From assembly GCA_902474645.1 (NCBI GenBank), contig CABRWN010000017.1, positions 1 through 19,370 of the forward strand: 19,370 bases of DNA. Direction: 5' to 3'. Below, in pieces: positions 1 to 7,060 of the stretch. The translations under genes and the position numbers were made by a program. Under the pieces are notes generated by a model. It saw only the letters and a program-made list of their open reading frames with translations, was not told where the DNA came from and made no database searches. Numbering within the stretch: the first letter of the stretch is position 1; the number at the start of each line of letters is the position of its first letter. Origin of the DNA: an uncultured Collinsella sp. (GTDB taxonomy: Bacteria; Actinomycetota; Coriobacteriia; Coriobacteriales; Coriobacteriaceae).

Positions 1-1
1 C

Positions 2-2227
2 GCCGGCGCCGCCGTGCCCACCATCTCGCGCGGGCGCGTGACCTTTGTGGACGCTGCCCTGCCGCAGGGCGTGGTGGTGCCCGACGCCAATCTGGCCGTG
101 TTCTCGATCGCCGATCTCAACGCCCGCATGGATGCCAACCGCGCGCGCAGCCGCCGCAAGGTTGACATTACGCAGATTACCTTCCCGTTTAAGCCGGGCG
201 ACTACGTGGTGCACGCTACCCACGGCATCGCGCTCTTTAGCGAGATCGCGCGCCAGGAAGTGGGCGGCAAGGAACGCGACTACTTTTTGCTGGAATACGC
301 CGATGGCGACAAGCTCTACGTGCCGCTGGAGCAGGTTGACCGCATTACGCGCTACGTTGGTCCCGACGGCGATAAACCGCGCTTGACCAGGCTCAACACC
401 GCCGACTGGACGCGGGCCACCAACAAGGCGCGCAAGAATGCCAAAAAGCTTGCGTTTGACCTGGTCGACCTGTATACGCGCCGCTCGTCGATTACCGGTA
501 TCGCCTGTCCGCCCGATACGCCCGAGCAGATCGAGATGGAGCAGAGCTTCCCCTACGACGAGACGCGCGACCAGCTGGAGGCTATCGCCGACATCAAGGC
601 CGACATGGAGGCGCCCAAGCCCATGGACCGCCTGCTCTGCGGTGACGTGGGCTTCGGCAAGACCGAGGTCGCCCTGCGTGCGGCCTTTAAGTGCGTGGAC
701 TCCGGCCGTCAGGTCATGGTGCTCTGCCCCACGACCATTCTGGCCCAGCAGCATTACGAGACATTCTTTGAGCGCTTTGCCCCGTTTGGCCTGGAGGTCG
801 AGGTGCTCAGCCGCTTCCGTACCCCGGCGCAGCAAAAGCGCGCGCTCAAGGCGTTTGCCGAGGGCACGATTGATGTGCTGATCGGAACGCACCGCTTGCT
901 TTCTGCCGATGTGAACCCCAAGAACCTGGGCATGGTGATCATCGACGAAGAGCAGCGCTTTGGTGTGCAGCACAAGGAGCAGCTCAAAAACCTGCGCGAG
1001 CAAATCGACGTGCTCACGCTCTCGGCAACGCCTATTCCGCGAACCATGCAGATGGCTACGAGCGGCGTGCGCGACATGAGCCTGATCACCACGCCGCCGA
1101 CCGGGCGTCGCCCCGTGATCGTGCACGTGGGGGAGTACGACCCCGACGTGGTGAGTGCGGCGATTCGCCTGGAGGTGGGCCGCGGCGGTCAGGTGTATTA
1201 CGTGTCCAACCGCGTCAAGACCATCGACGATGCTGTGGCGCGCGTGCACGAGGCCGCGCCCGAGGCGCGCGTGGGCGTGGCGCACGGCAAGATGAGCCCG
1301 CGCGAGGTCGAGGACGTGATGATCGAGTTCGCGACCAAGAAGATCGACGTGCTCATCGCCACGACCATCGTGGAGAGCGGCATCGACAACGCAACGGCCA
1401 ACACGCTCATCATCGAGGACTCGCAGCGTCTGGGTCTGGCACAGCTCTACCAGCTTAAGGGCCGCGTGGGCCGCTCGGCCACGCAGGCATACGCGTACTT
1501 TATGTTCCCGGGTGAGCTGCCGCTCACCGAGGAGGCCACGGCGCGCCTGACCGCGCTTTCCGAGTTCCAGGATCTGGGCAGCGGCATGCGCATCGCCATG
1601 CGCGACCTGGAGATCCGCGGTGCCGGTTCGCTCATGGGCGCCGAGCAGCACGGCAACCTGTCGAGTGTGGGCTTTGACCTGTTTACGCAGATGCTGGGAC
1701 AGGCCGTGGCCGAGGCGCGCGGCGACGACGATGCCGGCGTGGAGGCGGCGAGCGTGGGCATCAACCTGCCGGCCGACTACTTCTTGTCCGAGGAGTACCT
1801 GCCGGCGGTGGACCAGCGCGTGCTCGTGTACCGCAAGCTCGCGGCGGCTGAGGACCTGGAGAGTATCGACGAGGTGCAGGAGGAGACCGAGGCTGCGCAT
1901 GGCGAGCTGCCGTTGGCGGGACTCAACCTGTTCAACCGCGCTCGCATTCGTATTCGCGGCGAGCGCCTGGGGCTCGAGAGCGTCACGCTCAGCGGTGGAC
2001 GCATTACCTTCCTGGGGGTTGACGTGCCCAAGAAGGTGGCCTTTGAGCTTAAGACCCGCTATGGCGCGGTGAACTTTCCCAAGAGCCGCAAGCTGTCGGT
2101 GCCCTACAAGGCGGGTGCCGGCGCGGGCAGCGGCCTGGGTCGCGGTCTCGACGCTAACGACGGCACCGGCCCGGTGGCCGCGGCACTCATGCTGCTGCAG
2201 CAGTTGGGTGCCAGCGACGACGACTAA
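2..2227 (+). CDS. mfd: Transcription-repair coupling factor Mfd, 5'-truncated by window edge
   Basis: Mfd is a DNA translocase that removes RNA polymerase stalled at lesions and recruits UvrA. The frame is open from the first bases, so the gene starts outside the window; about 740 residues are visible of a family that usually has 1,100-1,200. Numbering from the GTG at 14, the CarD-like RNA polymerase-interacting domain is at about 57-115 (PGDYVVHATHGIA). The helicase core follows: Walker A GDVGFGKT at 210-217, DEEQ box at 311-314, SATPIPR at 337-343, and the RecG/Mfd-type GRVGRS motif near 490. The C-terminal regulatory domain contains INLPADYF. The missing part would hold the UvrB-like N-terminal domains. 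The GTG at 14 has no ribosome site and is not proposed as a start. It ends 56 bp before the PAP2 gene, on the same strand, with no clear terminator between. Confidence 0.97.
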   Translation, partial: AGAAVPTISRGRVTFVDAALPQGVVVPDANLAVFSIADLNARMDANRARSRRKVDITQITFPFKPGDYVVHATHGIALFSEIARQEVGGKERDYFLLEYADGDKLYVPLEQVDRITRYVGPDGDKPRLTRLNTADWTRATNKARKNAKKLAFDLVDLYTRRSSITGIACPPDTPEQIEMEQSFPYDETRDQLEAIADIKADMEAPKPMDRLLCGDVGFGKTEVALRAAFKCVDSGRQVMVLCPTTILAQQHYETFFERFAPFGLEVEVLSRFRTPAQQKRALKAFAEGTIDVLIGTHRLLSADVNPKNLGMVIIDEEQRFGVQHKEQLKNLREQIDVLTLSATPIPRTMQMATSGVRDMSLITTPPTGRRPVIVHVGEYDPDVVSAAIRLEVGRGGQVYYVSNRVKTIDDAVARVHEAAPEARVGVAHGKMSPREVEDVMIEFATKKIDVLIATTIVESGIDNATANTLIIEDSQRLGLAQLYQLKGRVGRSATQAYAYFMFPGELPLTEEATARLTALSEFQDLGSGMRIAMRDLEIRGAGSLMGAEQHGNLSSVGFDLFTQMLGQAVAEARGDDDAGVEAASVGINLPADYFLSEEYLPAVDQRVLVYRKLAAAEDLESIDEVQEETEAAHGELPLAGLNLFNRARIRIRGERLGLESVTLSGGRITFLGVDVPKKVAFELKTRYGAVNFPKSRKLSVPYKAGAGAGSGLGRGLDANDGTGPVAAALMLLQQLGASDDD

Positions 2228-2233
2228 CGGGTC

Positions 2234-2264
2234 GACGCTGCAAACGCCCCATTTGGGCAATCTG
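2234..2264. repeat. Partial copy of dispersed intergenic element
   Basis: This 31-base stretch matches 15961-15991 at 26 positions: 17 identical bases (GACGCTGCAAACGCCCC), five differing, then nine identical (GGCAATCTG). The downstream copy is the left arm of a long hairpin; here only the left part is present, with a short GCCC/GGGC stem. It lies in the leader of the PAP2 gene just before its ribosome site. Two copies in 19 kb suggest a genome-wide repeat family, which one window cannot show. Confidence 0.6.
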
Positions 2265-2283
2265 GTTCCATCGAAAGGAAAGC

Positions 2284-3147
2284 ATGTTCGGATACATCTA
2301 TAAGAAAGATGTCGCCATTATCGCGGTTGTCCTGTGCCTTTGTCTGGGCGTGGGCAGCTTCTTTGATTATCAGATCTCGAGTGCGCTGTTCAACATCGGC
2401 AGCATGTACGGTCGCTTTGTCGAGGCGGCCGGTGAGCTGCCGTTCGAGCTGACGGCGAGCATCGCGGGCGTTATGCTCGTGCGCTCGGCACGCCCCGATT
2501 CCAAGGCGAGCAAGTGGCTCGCTGCGCTGGGCGTTTTGATCAACGTGGGTCTGGTCGGCTACGAGATTATCGGATCACTGCGCGTCGGCGGCAAGCTTAT
2601 TGCGTTTCAGCTGGTTCTGACGTTTGCGTTGGTCATCGCAGCCAACTTCATCGCCTATCGCCTTACGCGCGACACCGACCCCGACGATCTCACGCGCTGG
2701 GCGTTGATGGTGCTTGCCGTGTGGGTCGCTCAGGCCATTATCCTCAACGTGATCGTCAAGCCACTGTGGTCGCGCCCGCGCATGCGCGTGATCGAGGTCA
2801 CGCCGGGGCTCAATTTTCAGCCGTGGTGGGTGATCGGCAATCCCGACAAGTGGACCTATATCGCCGCCGGCGTGATCAAGGACGGATTCAAGTCGTTTGC
2901 GAGCGGACACACGGCGCATGCGGCGATCGGCCTTATGCTCGCCGGGCTTCCCGCGGCAGCCTTTAAGGAAAAACCTTCGCGTCGCCGCGTGATCATTTGG
3001 GCGGCGGTTGTTGTTGCAGCGTTCGTCGCCTTTGGGCGCATCGTGATCGGCGCACACTTTTTGAGTGATGTGAGCTGCGGTTTTGCCCTGGTACTGGCAC
3101 TTGAGTGCCTTGCCGCGCGCATTACCTATCCCGACGGCGTACAATAG
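2284..3147 (+). CDS. PAP2-superfamily membrane phosphatase
   Basis: A 287-residue integral membrane protein with about six hydrophobic segments and the PAP2 (type 2 phosphatidic acid phosphatase) signature. The phosphate-binding motifs are K159-PLWSRPR166-M (K-x6-R, but Met where the family normally has Pro), SGH at 207-209, and GR252-IVIGA-H258-FLSD262 (R-x5-H-x3-D). H209 and H258 would be the catalytic histidines. Relatives dephosphorylate lipid phosphates or undecaprenyl pyrophosphate at the outer face of the membrane; the substrate here cannot be read from the sequence. The ATG follows GAAAGGAAAGC. The stop codon overlaps a candidate -10 box of the next gene. Confidence 0.88.
   Translation: MFGYIYKKDVAIIAVVLCLCLGVGSFFDYQISSALFNIGSMYGRFVEAAGELPFELTASIAGVMLVRSARPDSKASKWLAALGVLINVGLVGYEIIGSLRVGGKLIAFQLVLTFALVIAANFIAYRLTRDTDPDDLTRWALMVLAVWVAQAIILNVIVKPLWSRPRMRVIEVTPGLNFQPWWVIGNPDKWTYIAAGVIKDGFKSFASGHTAHAAIGLMLAGLPAAAFKEKPSRRRVIIWAAVVVAAFVAFGRIVIGAHFLSDVSCGFALVLALECLAARITYPDGVQ
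3140..3145 (+). promoter_or_regulatory. Candidate -10 box for the threonine aldolase gene
   Basis: TACAAT sits at the PAP2 stop codon and would place a transcript start near 3152. No convincing -35 hexamer lies 16-18 bp upstream. Similar -10 boxes in similar GC-rich settings precede yitT (13134) and recQ (16196). If used, it rules out the upstream in-frame TTG at 3154 as translation start. Confidence 0.35.
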
Positions 3148-3192
3148 CCCCGTTTGAATCATCGGGCCCGTGCCCGGCTAGAGAGGATTGCC

Positions 3193-4218
3193 ATGCTCGC
3201 GTTTAACAACGACTATTCCCACGGCGCACACCCGGCGGTGCTGCAGGCGCTCGTCGATACCAACATGGAGCCGCAGCCCGGCTACGGTACCGATGCGCAC
3301 ACCGAGCGTGCCAAGCAGCTTATCCGCGAGGCCTGTCAGGCCCCCGATGCCGACGTGTTTTTTCTGGTGGGCGGCACGCAGGCCAACGCGACGGTGATCG
3401 ACATGCTGCTCGCGCCGTACGAGGGCGTCGTTGCTGCTGAGACTGGCCACGTCGCCTGCCACGAGGCGGGCGCCATCGAGTTTGGCGGCCACAAGGTGCT
3501 CACCATCCCCGGCTACGAGGGCAAGATGCACGCCGAGGATCTGGAGGACTATATCCAGGTATTCTACGAAAACGAGAGCTACGAGCACACGGTGTTCCCA
3601 GGTGCCGTGTACGTGAGCCTATCGACCGAGTACGGCACGCTGTACTCCAAGGCCGAGCTCGCGGCGATTCACGCAGTGTGCCAGAAGCGTGAGATTCCGC
3701 TGTTTGTGGATGGCGCCCGCCTGGCCTATGCGCTGGCGGCCGATGAGTGTGACATTACCCTGCCCGAGCTGGCGCAGCTGTGCGACGTGTTCTACATCGG
3801 CGGCACCAAGTGCGGCGCTCTGTGCGGTGAGGCCGTGGTGTTTAGCGGCATGCACGCTCCGGCGCATCCCATTCCGCGTATTAAGCAGCACGGCGCGCTG
3901 CTGGCCAAGGGCCGCCTGACGGGTGTGCAGTTTGAGACTCTTTTTACCGATGGCCTGTATTTTGAGATTGGTCGCCAGGCGATTGAGACCGCTCAGGCGC
4001 TGCGTCGCGTGCTGCATGAGCGCGGCTACCAGTTCTTCTTGGAGACGCCGACCAACCAGCAGTTTGTGATTCTGCCCAACGAGGACATGTCCCGCATTCG
4101 CGAGCATGCCTCGATCGAGTACTGGGAAAAGTACGACGAGACCCACACGGTGGTGCGCTTTTGCACCAGCTGGGCCACGACGCAGGAGGATATCGACGCG
4201 CTGGCGGCTGTCCTGTAG
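3193..4218 (+). CDS. ltaE: Low-specificity L-threonine aldolase (PLP-dependent, beta-eliminating lyase family)
   Basis: A 341-residue fold-type I PLP enzyme predicted to cleave L-threonine or L-allo-threonine to glycine and acetaldehyde in the cytoplasm. Visible family features are the N-terminal NNDYSHGAHP, the GGTQANAT cofactor-phosphate loop at 60-67, His89 of the HVACHE segment that stacks on the ring, FVDGAR at 171-176 with Asp173 contacting the pyridine nitrogen, and the Schiff-base Lys206 in YIGGTKCGA. The length fits the family. I chose the ATG at 3193 because GAGAGGA precedes it at good spacing and homology begins there; an in-frame TTG at 3154 adds 13 unlike residues without a ribosome site. 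A strong terminator follows. Members with other beta-hydroxy amino acid substrates cannot be excluded, so the symbol is tentative. Confidence 0.9.
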   Translation: MLAFNNDYSHGAHPAVLQALVDTNMEPQPGYGTDAHTERAKQLIREACQAPDADVFFLVGGTQANATVIDMLLAPYEGVVAAETGHVACHEAGAIEFGGHKVLTIPGYEGKMHAEDLEDYIQVFYENESYEHTVFPGAVYVSLSTEYGTLYSKAELAAIHAVCQKREIPLFVDGARLAYALAADECDITLPELAQLCDVFYIGGTKCGALCGEAVVFSGMHAPAHPIPRIKQHGALLAKGRLTGVQFETLFTDGLYFEIGRQAIETAQALRRVLHERGYQFFLETPTNQQFVILPNEDMSRIREHASIEYWEKYDETHTVVRFCTSWATTQEDIDALAAVL

Positions 4219-4236
4219 CCTGATGTAATGACAAGG

Positions 4237-4280
4237 GGCCGCCCCGCGCCTGGGTTTGGCGTGGGGCGGCCTTTGCTTTT
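4237..4280 (+). terminator. Rho-independent terminator after ltaE
   Basis: A 14-bp stem with one G-T pair (4237-4250 with 4258-4271) and a 7-base loop is followed by TTTGCTTTT. It separates ltaE from the acetyltransferase gene. Confidence 0.9.
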
Positions 4281-4296
4281 GAGGAAGAAGGGTTGT

Positions 4297-4887
4297 ATGA
4301 CCGAGATGTCCGAGCCGACGATTCGTCTGGCGACGCCCGATGACGCGCCGGCGTTGCTGGCCATCTACGAGCCGTATGTGCTCGAGACGGCGATTACCTG
4401 CGAATATGAGGTGCCGAGCGTCGAGGAGTTTGCCGGACGCATCGCCAAGACGCTCGAGCGCTATCCGTACTTGGTGATGGAGTTGGACGGGCGTCCGGTA
4501 GGCTATGCCTACGTGAGTCCGCTTAACAGCCGCGAGGCCTATGACTGGTCGGTTGAGACGTCGATCTACCTGGCACGCGACGTGCGCCACGGCGGGCTGG
4601 GCCGCAAGCTGCACGATGCGCTCAAGCAATGCCTGGTCGCGATGGGTATTACCAACATGTGCGCGCTCATCGCCGTGCCGCACGACAAGGACGACGAGTA
4701 TCTGACGCACAACAGTCAGGATTTCCATGCCCATATGGGGTATCGCCTGGTGGGTGCCTTTGACCGCTGCGCCCAAAAGTTCGGCCGCTGGTACGACATG
4801 TGCTGGATGGAGCTGGTCCTGGCCGAGCGCACACCCAACCAACCCAAACCAACCTGGTTCCCCGACCTTCCCAAACCTACCATTTAG
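4297..4887 (+). CDS. GNAT N-acetyltransferase, phosphinothricin-acetyltransferase-like
   Basis: A 196-residue GNAT protein expected to transfer acetyl from acetyl-CoA to an amine. It resembles the phosphinothricin/methionine-sulfoximine acetyltransferase group: N-terminal IRLATPDDAPALLAIYEPYV, the GYAYVSPLNSREAYDWSVE strand region, and the acetyl-CoA loop RHGGLG at 97-102 before helix KLHDALKQCL. The tail after about residue 178 is proline-rich and differs from the core. The start at 4297 follows AGAAGG at 5-base spacing; an upstream in-frame ATG at 4228 lies before the terminator stem and is unlikely. The true substrate is unknown, and many such proteins act on amino acid analogues or peptides. 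It converges with the gntR gene on the other strand, with 21 bp between stops. Confidence 0.85.
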   Translation: MTEMSEPTIRLATPDDAPALLAIYEPYVLETAITCEYEVPSVEEFAGRIAKTLERYPYLVMELDGRPVGYAYVSPLNSREAYDWSVETSIYLARDVRHGGLGRKLHDALKQCLVAMGITNMCALIAVPHDKDDEYLTHNSQDFHAHMGYRLVGAFDRCAQKFGRWYDMCWMELVLAERTPNQPKPTWFPDLPKPTI

Positions 4888-4908
4888 GGACAGGTTTATT
4901 TTGGCAGG

Positions 4909-5631
4909 TTAGCCGATGGGTTCGGTGTATTTGGCGCGGTCGGTGCGTTGGATGCGCTTGGAGACGTGGAGCGGGCGGCCGTCGGTGTCGTAGACGTAGT
5001 CGGTGATCAGAATCAGCGCCTGCCCGCGCTCGACGTTGAGCAAAAACGCCTCGTTTTGCGAGGCATAGCACACCTCAAAGGTCTTATGCCCCTGTGCCGG
5101 TGCGCGATGGAACTCCTGTCGCAGCGTGGCGTAGAGCGAACCGTTGATATCGCGATCGATGAGTGCCTCGAAGCTTGGCGGAAGGTAGGTGGTCTCCAGG
5201 CACAGCGGCGCGTCGTCCAGGTAGCGCAGGCGGACAAGTTTGACGAGCTTGCTGCCCACGGCGGCATCAAAGAACTTAGCTATGCTGCCGCCCGCCTTGG
5301 CAAAGCCCGAGTCCACGGTGCGCGTGGTGGGCTTCATGCCCTGGCCTTCGACCTGCTTGGTATAGCTCGAAAACACCAGGTTGTTCTCGTGGAGCGTGGG
5401 CGTGTCAGCCACAAAGGCGCCACGCCCGCGCTCGGTGCGCACCAGGCCCTCATCAACGAGCACCTTAAGGGCGTGGCGCACGGTGCTGCGCGACAGCCCC
5501 GATTCGTCCATGAGCTCCATCTCGGACGGCAGCTTGTCTCCGCGTGCGTAGATGCCGGCGGCGATGCGGTCGCGCAGCGTGCTCGCCAGACGCTCGTATT
5601 GGGCCAAGTTCTTTTTCGACGAAGTGCTCAT
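4909..5631 (-). CDS. GntR-family (HutC/UTRA) transcriptional regulator, GntR-1
   Basis: A 240-residue repressor-type protein. An N-terminal winged helix-turn-helix (about 10-76; LPSEMELMDESGLSRSTVRHAL is the recognition region, ending in RGRGAFV) is joined to a UTRA effector domain at about 95-235. UTRA domains bind small sugar phosphates, amino sugars or related metabolites. The gene is divergent from the SIS-1 gene across 205 bp that carry near-identical 18-bp repeats, so it probably controls SIS-1 and itself, with the SIS substrate or product as likely effector. It is paralogous to the regulators at 15161 and 18212 but less like them than they are like each other, as seen in the HTH and the C-terminal end. 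Confidence 0.93.
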   Translation of the reverse strand: MSTSSKKNLAQYERLASTLRDRIAAGIYARGDKLPSEMELMDESGLSRSTVRHALKVLVDEGLVRTERGRGAFVADTPTLHENNLVFSSYTKQVEGQGMKPTTRTVDSGFAKAGGSIAKFFDAAVGSKLVKLVRLRYLDDAPLCLETTYLPPSFEALIDRDINGSLYATLRQEFHRAPAQGHKTFEVCYASQNEAFLLNVERGQALILITDYVYDTDGRPLHVSKRIQRTDRAKYTEPIG

Positions 5632-5641
5632 TCGATCAACC

Positions 5642-5659
5642 TGTATCTAACTTGTATGC
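5642..5659. promoter_or_regulatory. Candidate GntR-1 operator, copy 1
   Basis: TGTATCTAACTTGTATGC lies 10 bp upstream of the gntR-1 start codon. It matches 5781-5798 at 17 of 18 bases. Inside it, TGTAT occurs twice 11 bp apart. This position would let the regulator repress its own gene. Confidence 0.6.
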
Positions 5660-5674
5660 TTACCGAACCAAGCA

Positions 5675-5690
5675 TGTATCCAACATGACA
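5675..5690. promoter_or_regulatory. Degenerate third copy of the GntR-1 repeat
   Basis: TGTATCCAACATGACA begins like the two strong copies (TGTATC, then AAC and TG at the same spacing) but its second TGTAT half is lost. It may be a weak auxiliary site. An inverted half site, GCATACAA, also lies at 5752-5759. Confidence 0.35.
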
Positions 5691-5780
5691 ACAAAACCGC
5701 TGGTAACGGACTGCTGAGTATCGCACCAGCAAAATTTCTAAGACAAATATAGCATACAACTAGTCGACATCGCGAAAACA

Positions 5781-5798
5781 TGTATGTAACTTGTATGC
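5781..5798. promoter_or_regulatory. Candidate GntR-1 operator, copy 2
   Basis: TGTATGTAACTTGTATGC lies 38 bp upstream of the SIS-1 start codon, with one mismatch to copy 1. It is where a repressor would block the SIS-1 promoter or transcript start. Confidence 0.6.
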
Positions 5799-5836
5799 CA
5801 TCGAGAGCATCAAACGAGAAGAAAGGCTGATGCACG

Positions 5837-6829
5837 ATGACTACTCAGGAACAGGTTAAGGACGTCGTCTCCCAGGTTTTGGCTGACAAGGCAGACAAGG
5901 GCGGCATCAAGCGCGTCGTGTGGATTGGCGCTGGCGGATCCAACGGCGGCAACTATCCTGCCCAGTACTTTATGGAGCACGAGGCCACGCAGGTCGTGAG
6001 CTCCAGCTACACCAGCAACGAGTTCGTGCACGCCACCCCGGCCTACGTCAACGAGAACACCCTGGCCGTCGTCGTGTCCATGCGCGGCACCGAGGAGACC
6101 ATCGTCGCCGCCCAGGTCGCCAAGGACCACGGCGCCAGCACCATCGCCATCTATGTTGACGAGTCCGGCCTCACCGAGGTCTGCGACTACAAGATCCAGT
6201 ACGACAGCCTGGCCGTCGACGAGTCCTGCATGGGCCGCACCAACTCCGCCGTCGTGACCATGATCGCCATGGAGCTTACGCAGCAGACCGAGGGCTATGC
6301 CGAGTACGAGACCGCTATGGCCGCGTTCGACTTGGTCGACCCCATCTATCGCAAGGCCGTCGAGTACACCCGTCCGCTCGCTGCCAAGTGGGCCGAGCAG
6401 AACGCCGACAAGCCCTGCATCAACGTCATGGCCCAGGGCCCGCTCTTTGGTGCCGCCTACGTCTTTAGCATCTGCAACGTGCAGGAGATGCTGCAGATCG
6501 ACTCCTGCACCATCAACACCTGCGACTTCTTCCACGGCCCCTTCGAGATCCTGGACAAGCGCACCTCGCTGTTCCAGCTCATCAGCGTCGGCCGCAGCCG
6601 CTGCAACGACGAGCGCGGCATCCGCTTCGTCAACCAGTACGGTGGCGAGCGCGTCTATCAGCTCGACGCCAAGGAGCTCGGCCTCAACGACATCAAGGAC
6701 AGCGTGAGCGAGTACTTCAACCACCTGATCTTTGCCCCGATCCTCAACAACGTGTACATGCGTGCGCTCTCTGCCGTCACCCACAAGGACTACATGACGC
6801 GCCGCTACATGTGGAAGCTGGACTACTAG
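5837..6829 (+). CDS. SIS-domain sugar-amine phosphate deglycase-like enzyme, SIS-1 (FrlB/GfrF type)
   Basis: A 330-residue protein with two SIS (sugar isomerase) domains, the architecture of FrlB, FraB, GfrE and GfrF, which cleave phosphorylated Amadori compounds to sugar 6-phosphate and a free amino acid. Domain 1 has VVWIGAGGSNGG (28-38) and the phosphate-loop segment SMRGTEET (81-88). Domain 2 has Glu217 (QEMLQ) and His233 (FFHGPFE), 16 residues apart as in FraB, FrlB and GlmS. The usual GEF before HGP is CDF here, so this is not a standard FrlB. The C-terminus TRRYMWKLDY resembles SIS-2. It is divergent from GntR-1 and followed by a large hairpin, then eamA. Substrate is inferred only; ketosamine isomerase/deaminase activity (AgaS-like) is an alternative. 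Confidence 0.85.
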   Translation: MTTQEQVKDVVSQVLADKADKGGIKRVVWIGAGGSNGGNYPAQYFMEHEATQVVSSSYTSNEFVHATPAYVNENTLAVVVSMRGTEETIVAAQVAKDHGASTIAIYVDESGLTEVCDYKIQYDSLAVDESCMGRTNSAVVTMIAMELTQQTEGYAEYETAMAAFDLVDPIYRKAVEYTRPLAAKWAEQNADKPCINVMAQGPLFGAAYVFSICNVQEMLQIDSCTINTCDFFHGPFEILDKRTSLFQLISVGRSRCNDERGIRFVNQYGGERVYQLDAKELGLNDIKDSVSEYFNHLIFAPILNNVYMRALSAVTHKDYMTRRYMWKLDY

Positions 6830-6855
6830 GGGATAGAGCGGCCTAACAGCTCGAT

Positions 6856-6952
6856 GTCCTCATAAGTTGCGGTGGAATAGTTCCTGTTTGGGGGCTTGAA
6901 GCCTCTATTTAGGAACTATTTCACCGCAACCGCCAAGTAATCCGCTGAGGAC
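6856..6952. repeat. Nested long palindrome between SIS-1 and eamA
   Basis: Three nested stems: an outer 7 bp (GTCCTCA 6856-6862 with TGAGGAC 6946-6952), a middle 19 bp with one G-T pair (6867-6885 with 6911-6929), and a short inner GGCT/AGCC stem. There is no U-tract, so it is not a classical terminator. The size and near-perfect arms suggest a mobile palindromic repeat or a processing/stability hairpin on the SIS-1 transcript. Confidence 0.7.
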
Positions 6953-7000
6953 GGAGGAAAACGGATCACTTTTCCGCTCGCCGATTTGTGTCTTGAAAAA

Positions 7001-7020
7001 TGTATATAACGACTATAACG
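7001..7020. promoter_or_regulatory. Candidate GntR operator and promoter region of eamA
   Basis: TGTATATAACGACTATAACG holds TATAACG twice, 9 bp apart. TATAACGACT is the complement of AGTCGTTATA, one base off the AGACGTTATA shared by the PTS and gntR-2 promoters. Its first ten bases also match the GntR-1 repeat TGTATNTAAC. TTGAAA at 6993 with TATAAC at 7014 is a possible promoter with a short 15-bp spacer. Either regulator could act here. Confidence 0.45.
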
Positions 7021-7060
7021 TAGTGTGAAACATATTGGAAACAATACCGAGGAGGCTGCG

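Noticed and set aside
4873..4904. AAACCT/AGGTTT hairpin with TTTT between GNAT and gntR-1 as a bidirectional terminator
   Set aside because: Only 6 bp with a 13-base loop; too weak to call, though some termination signal is expected between convergent genes.
5810..6784. Minus-strand open frame opposite SIS-1
   Set aside because: Val/Asp/Gly-rich composition without domains; a shadow of the SIS-1 codons. Similar frames opposite PTS, SIS-2 and ltaE were also dropped.
7025..7060. GTG at 7025 as start of eamA
   Set aside because: No ribosome site, and it lies at the expected transcript start; the TTG at 7061 has AGGAGG at ideal spacing.
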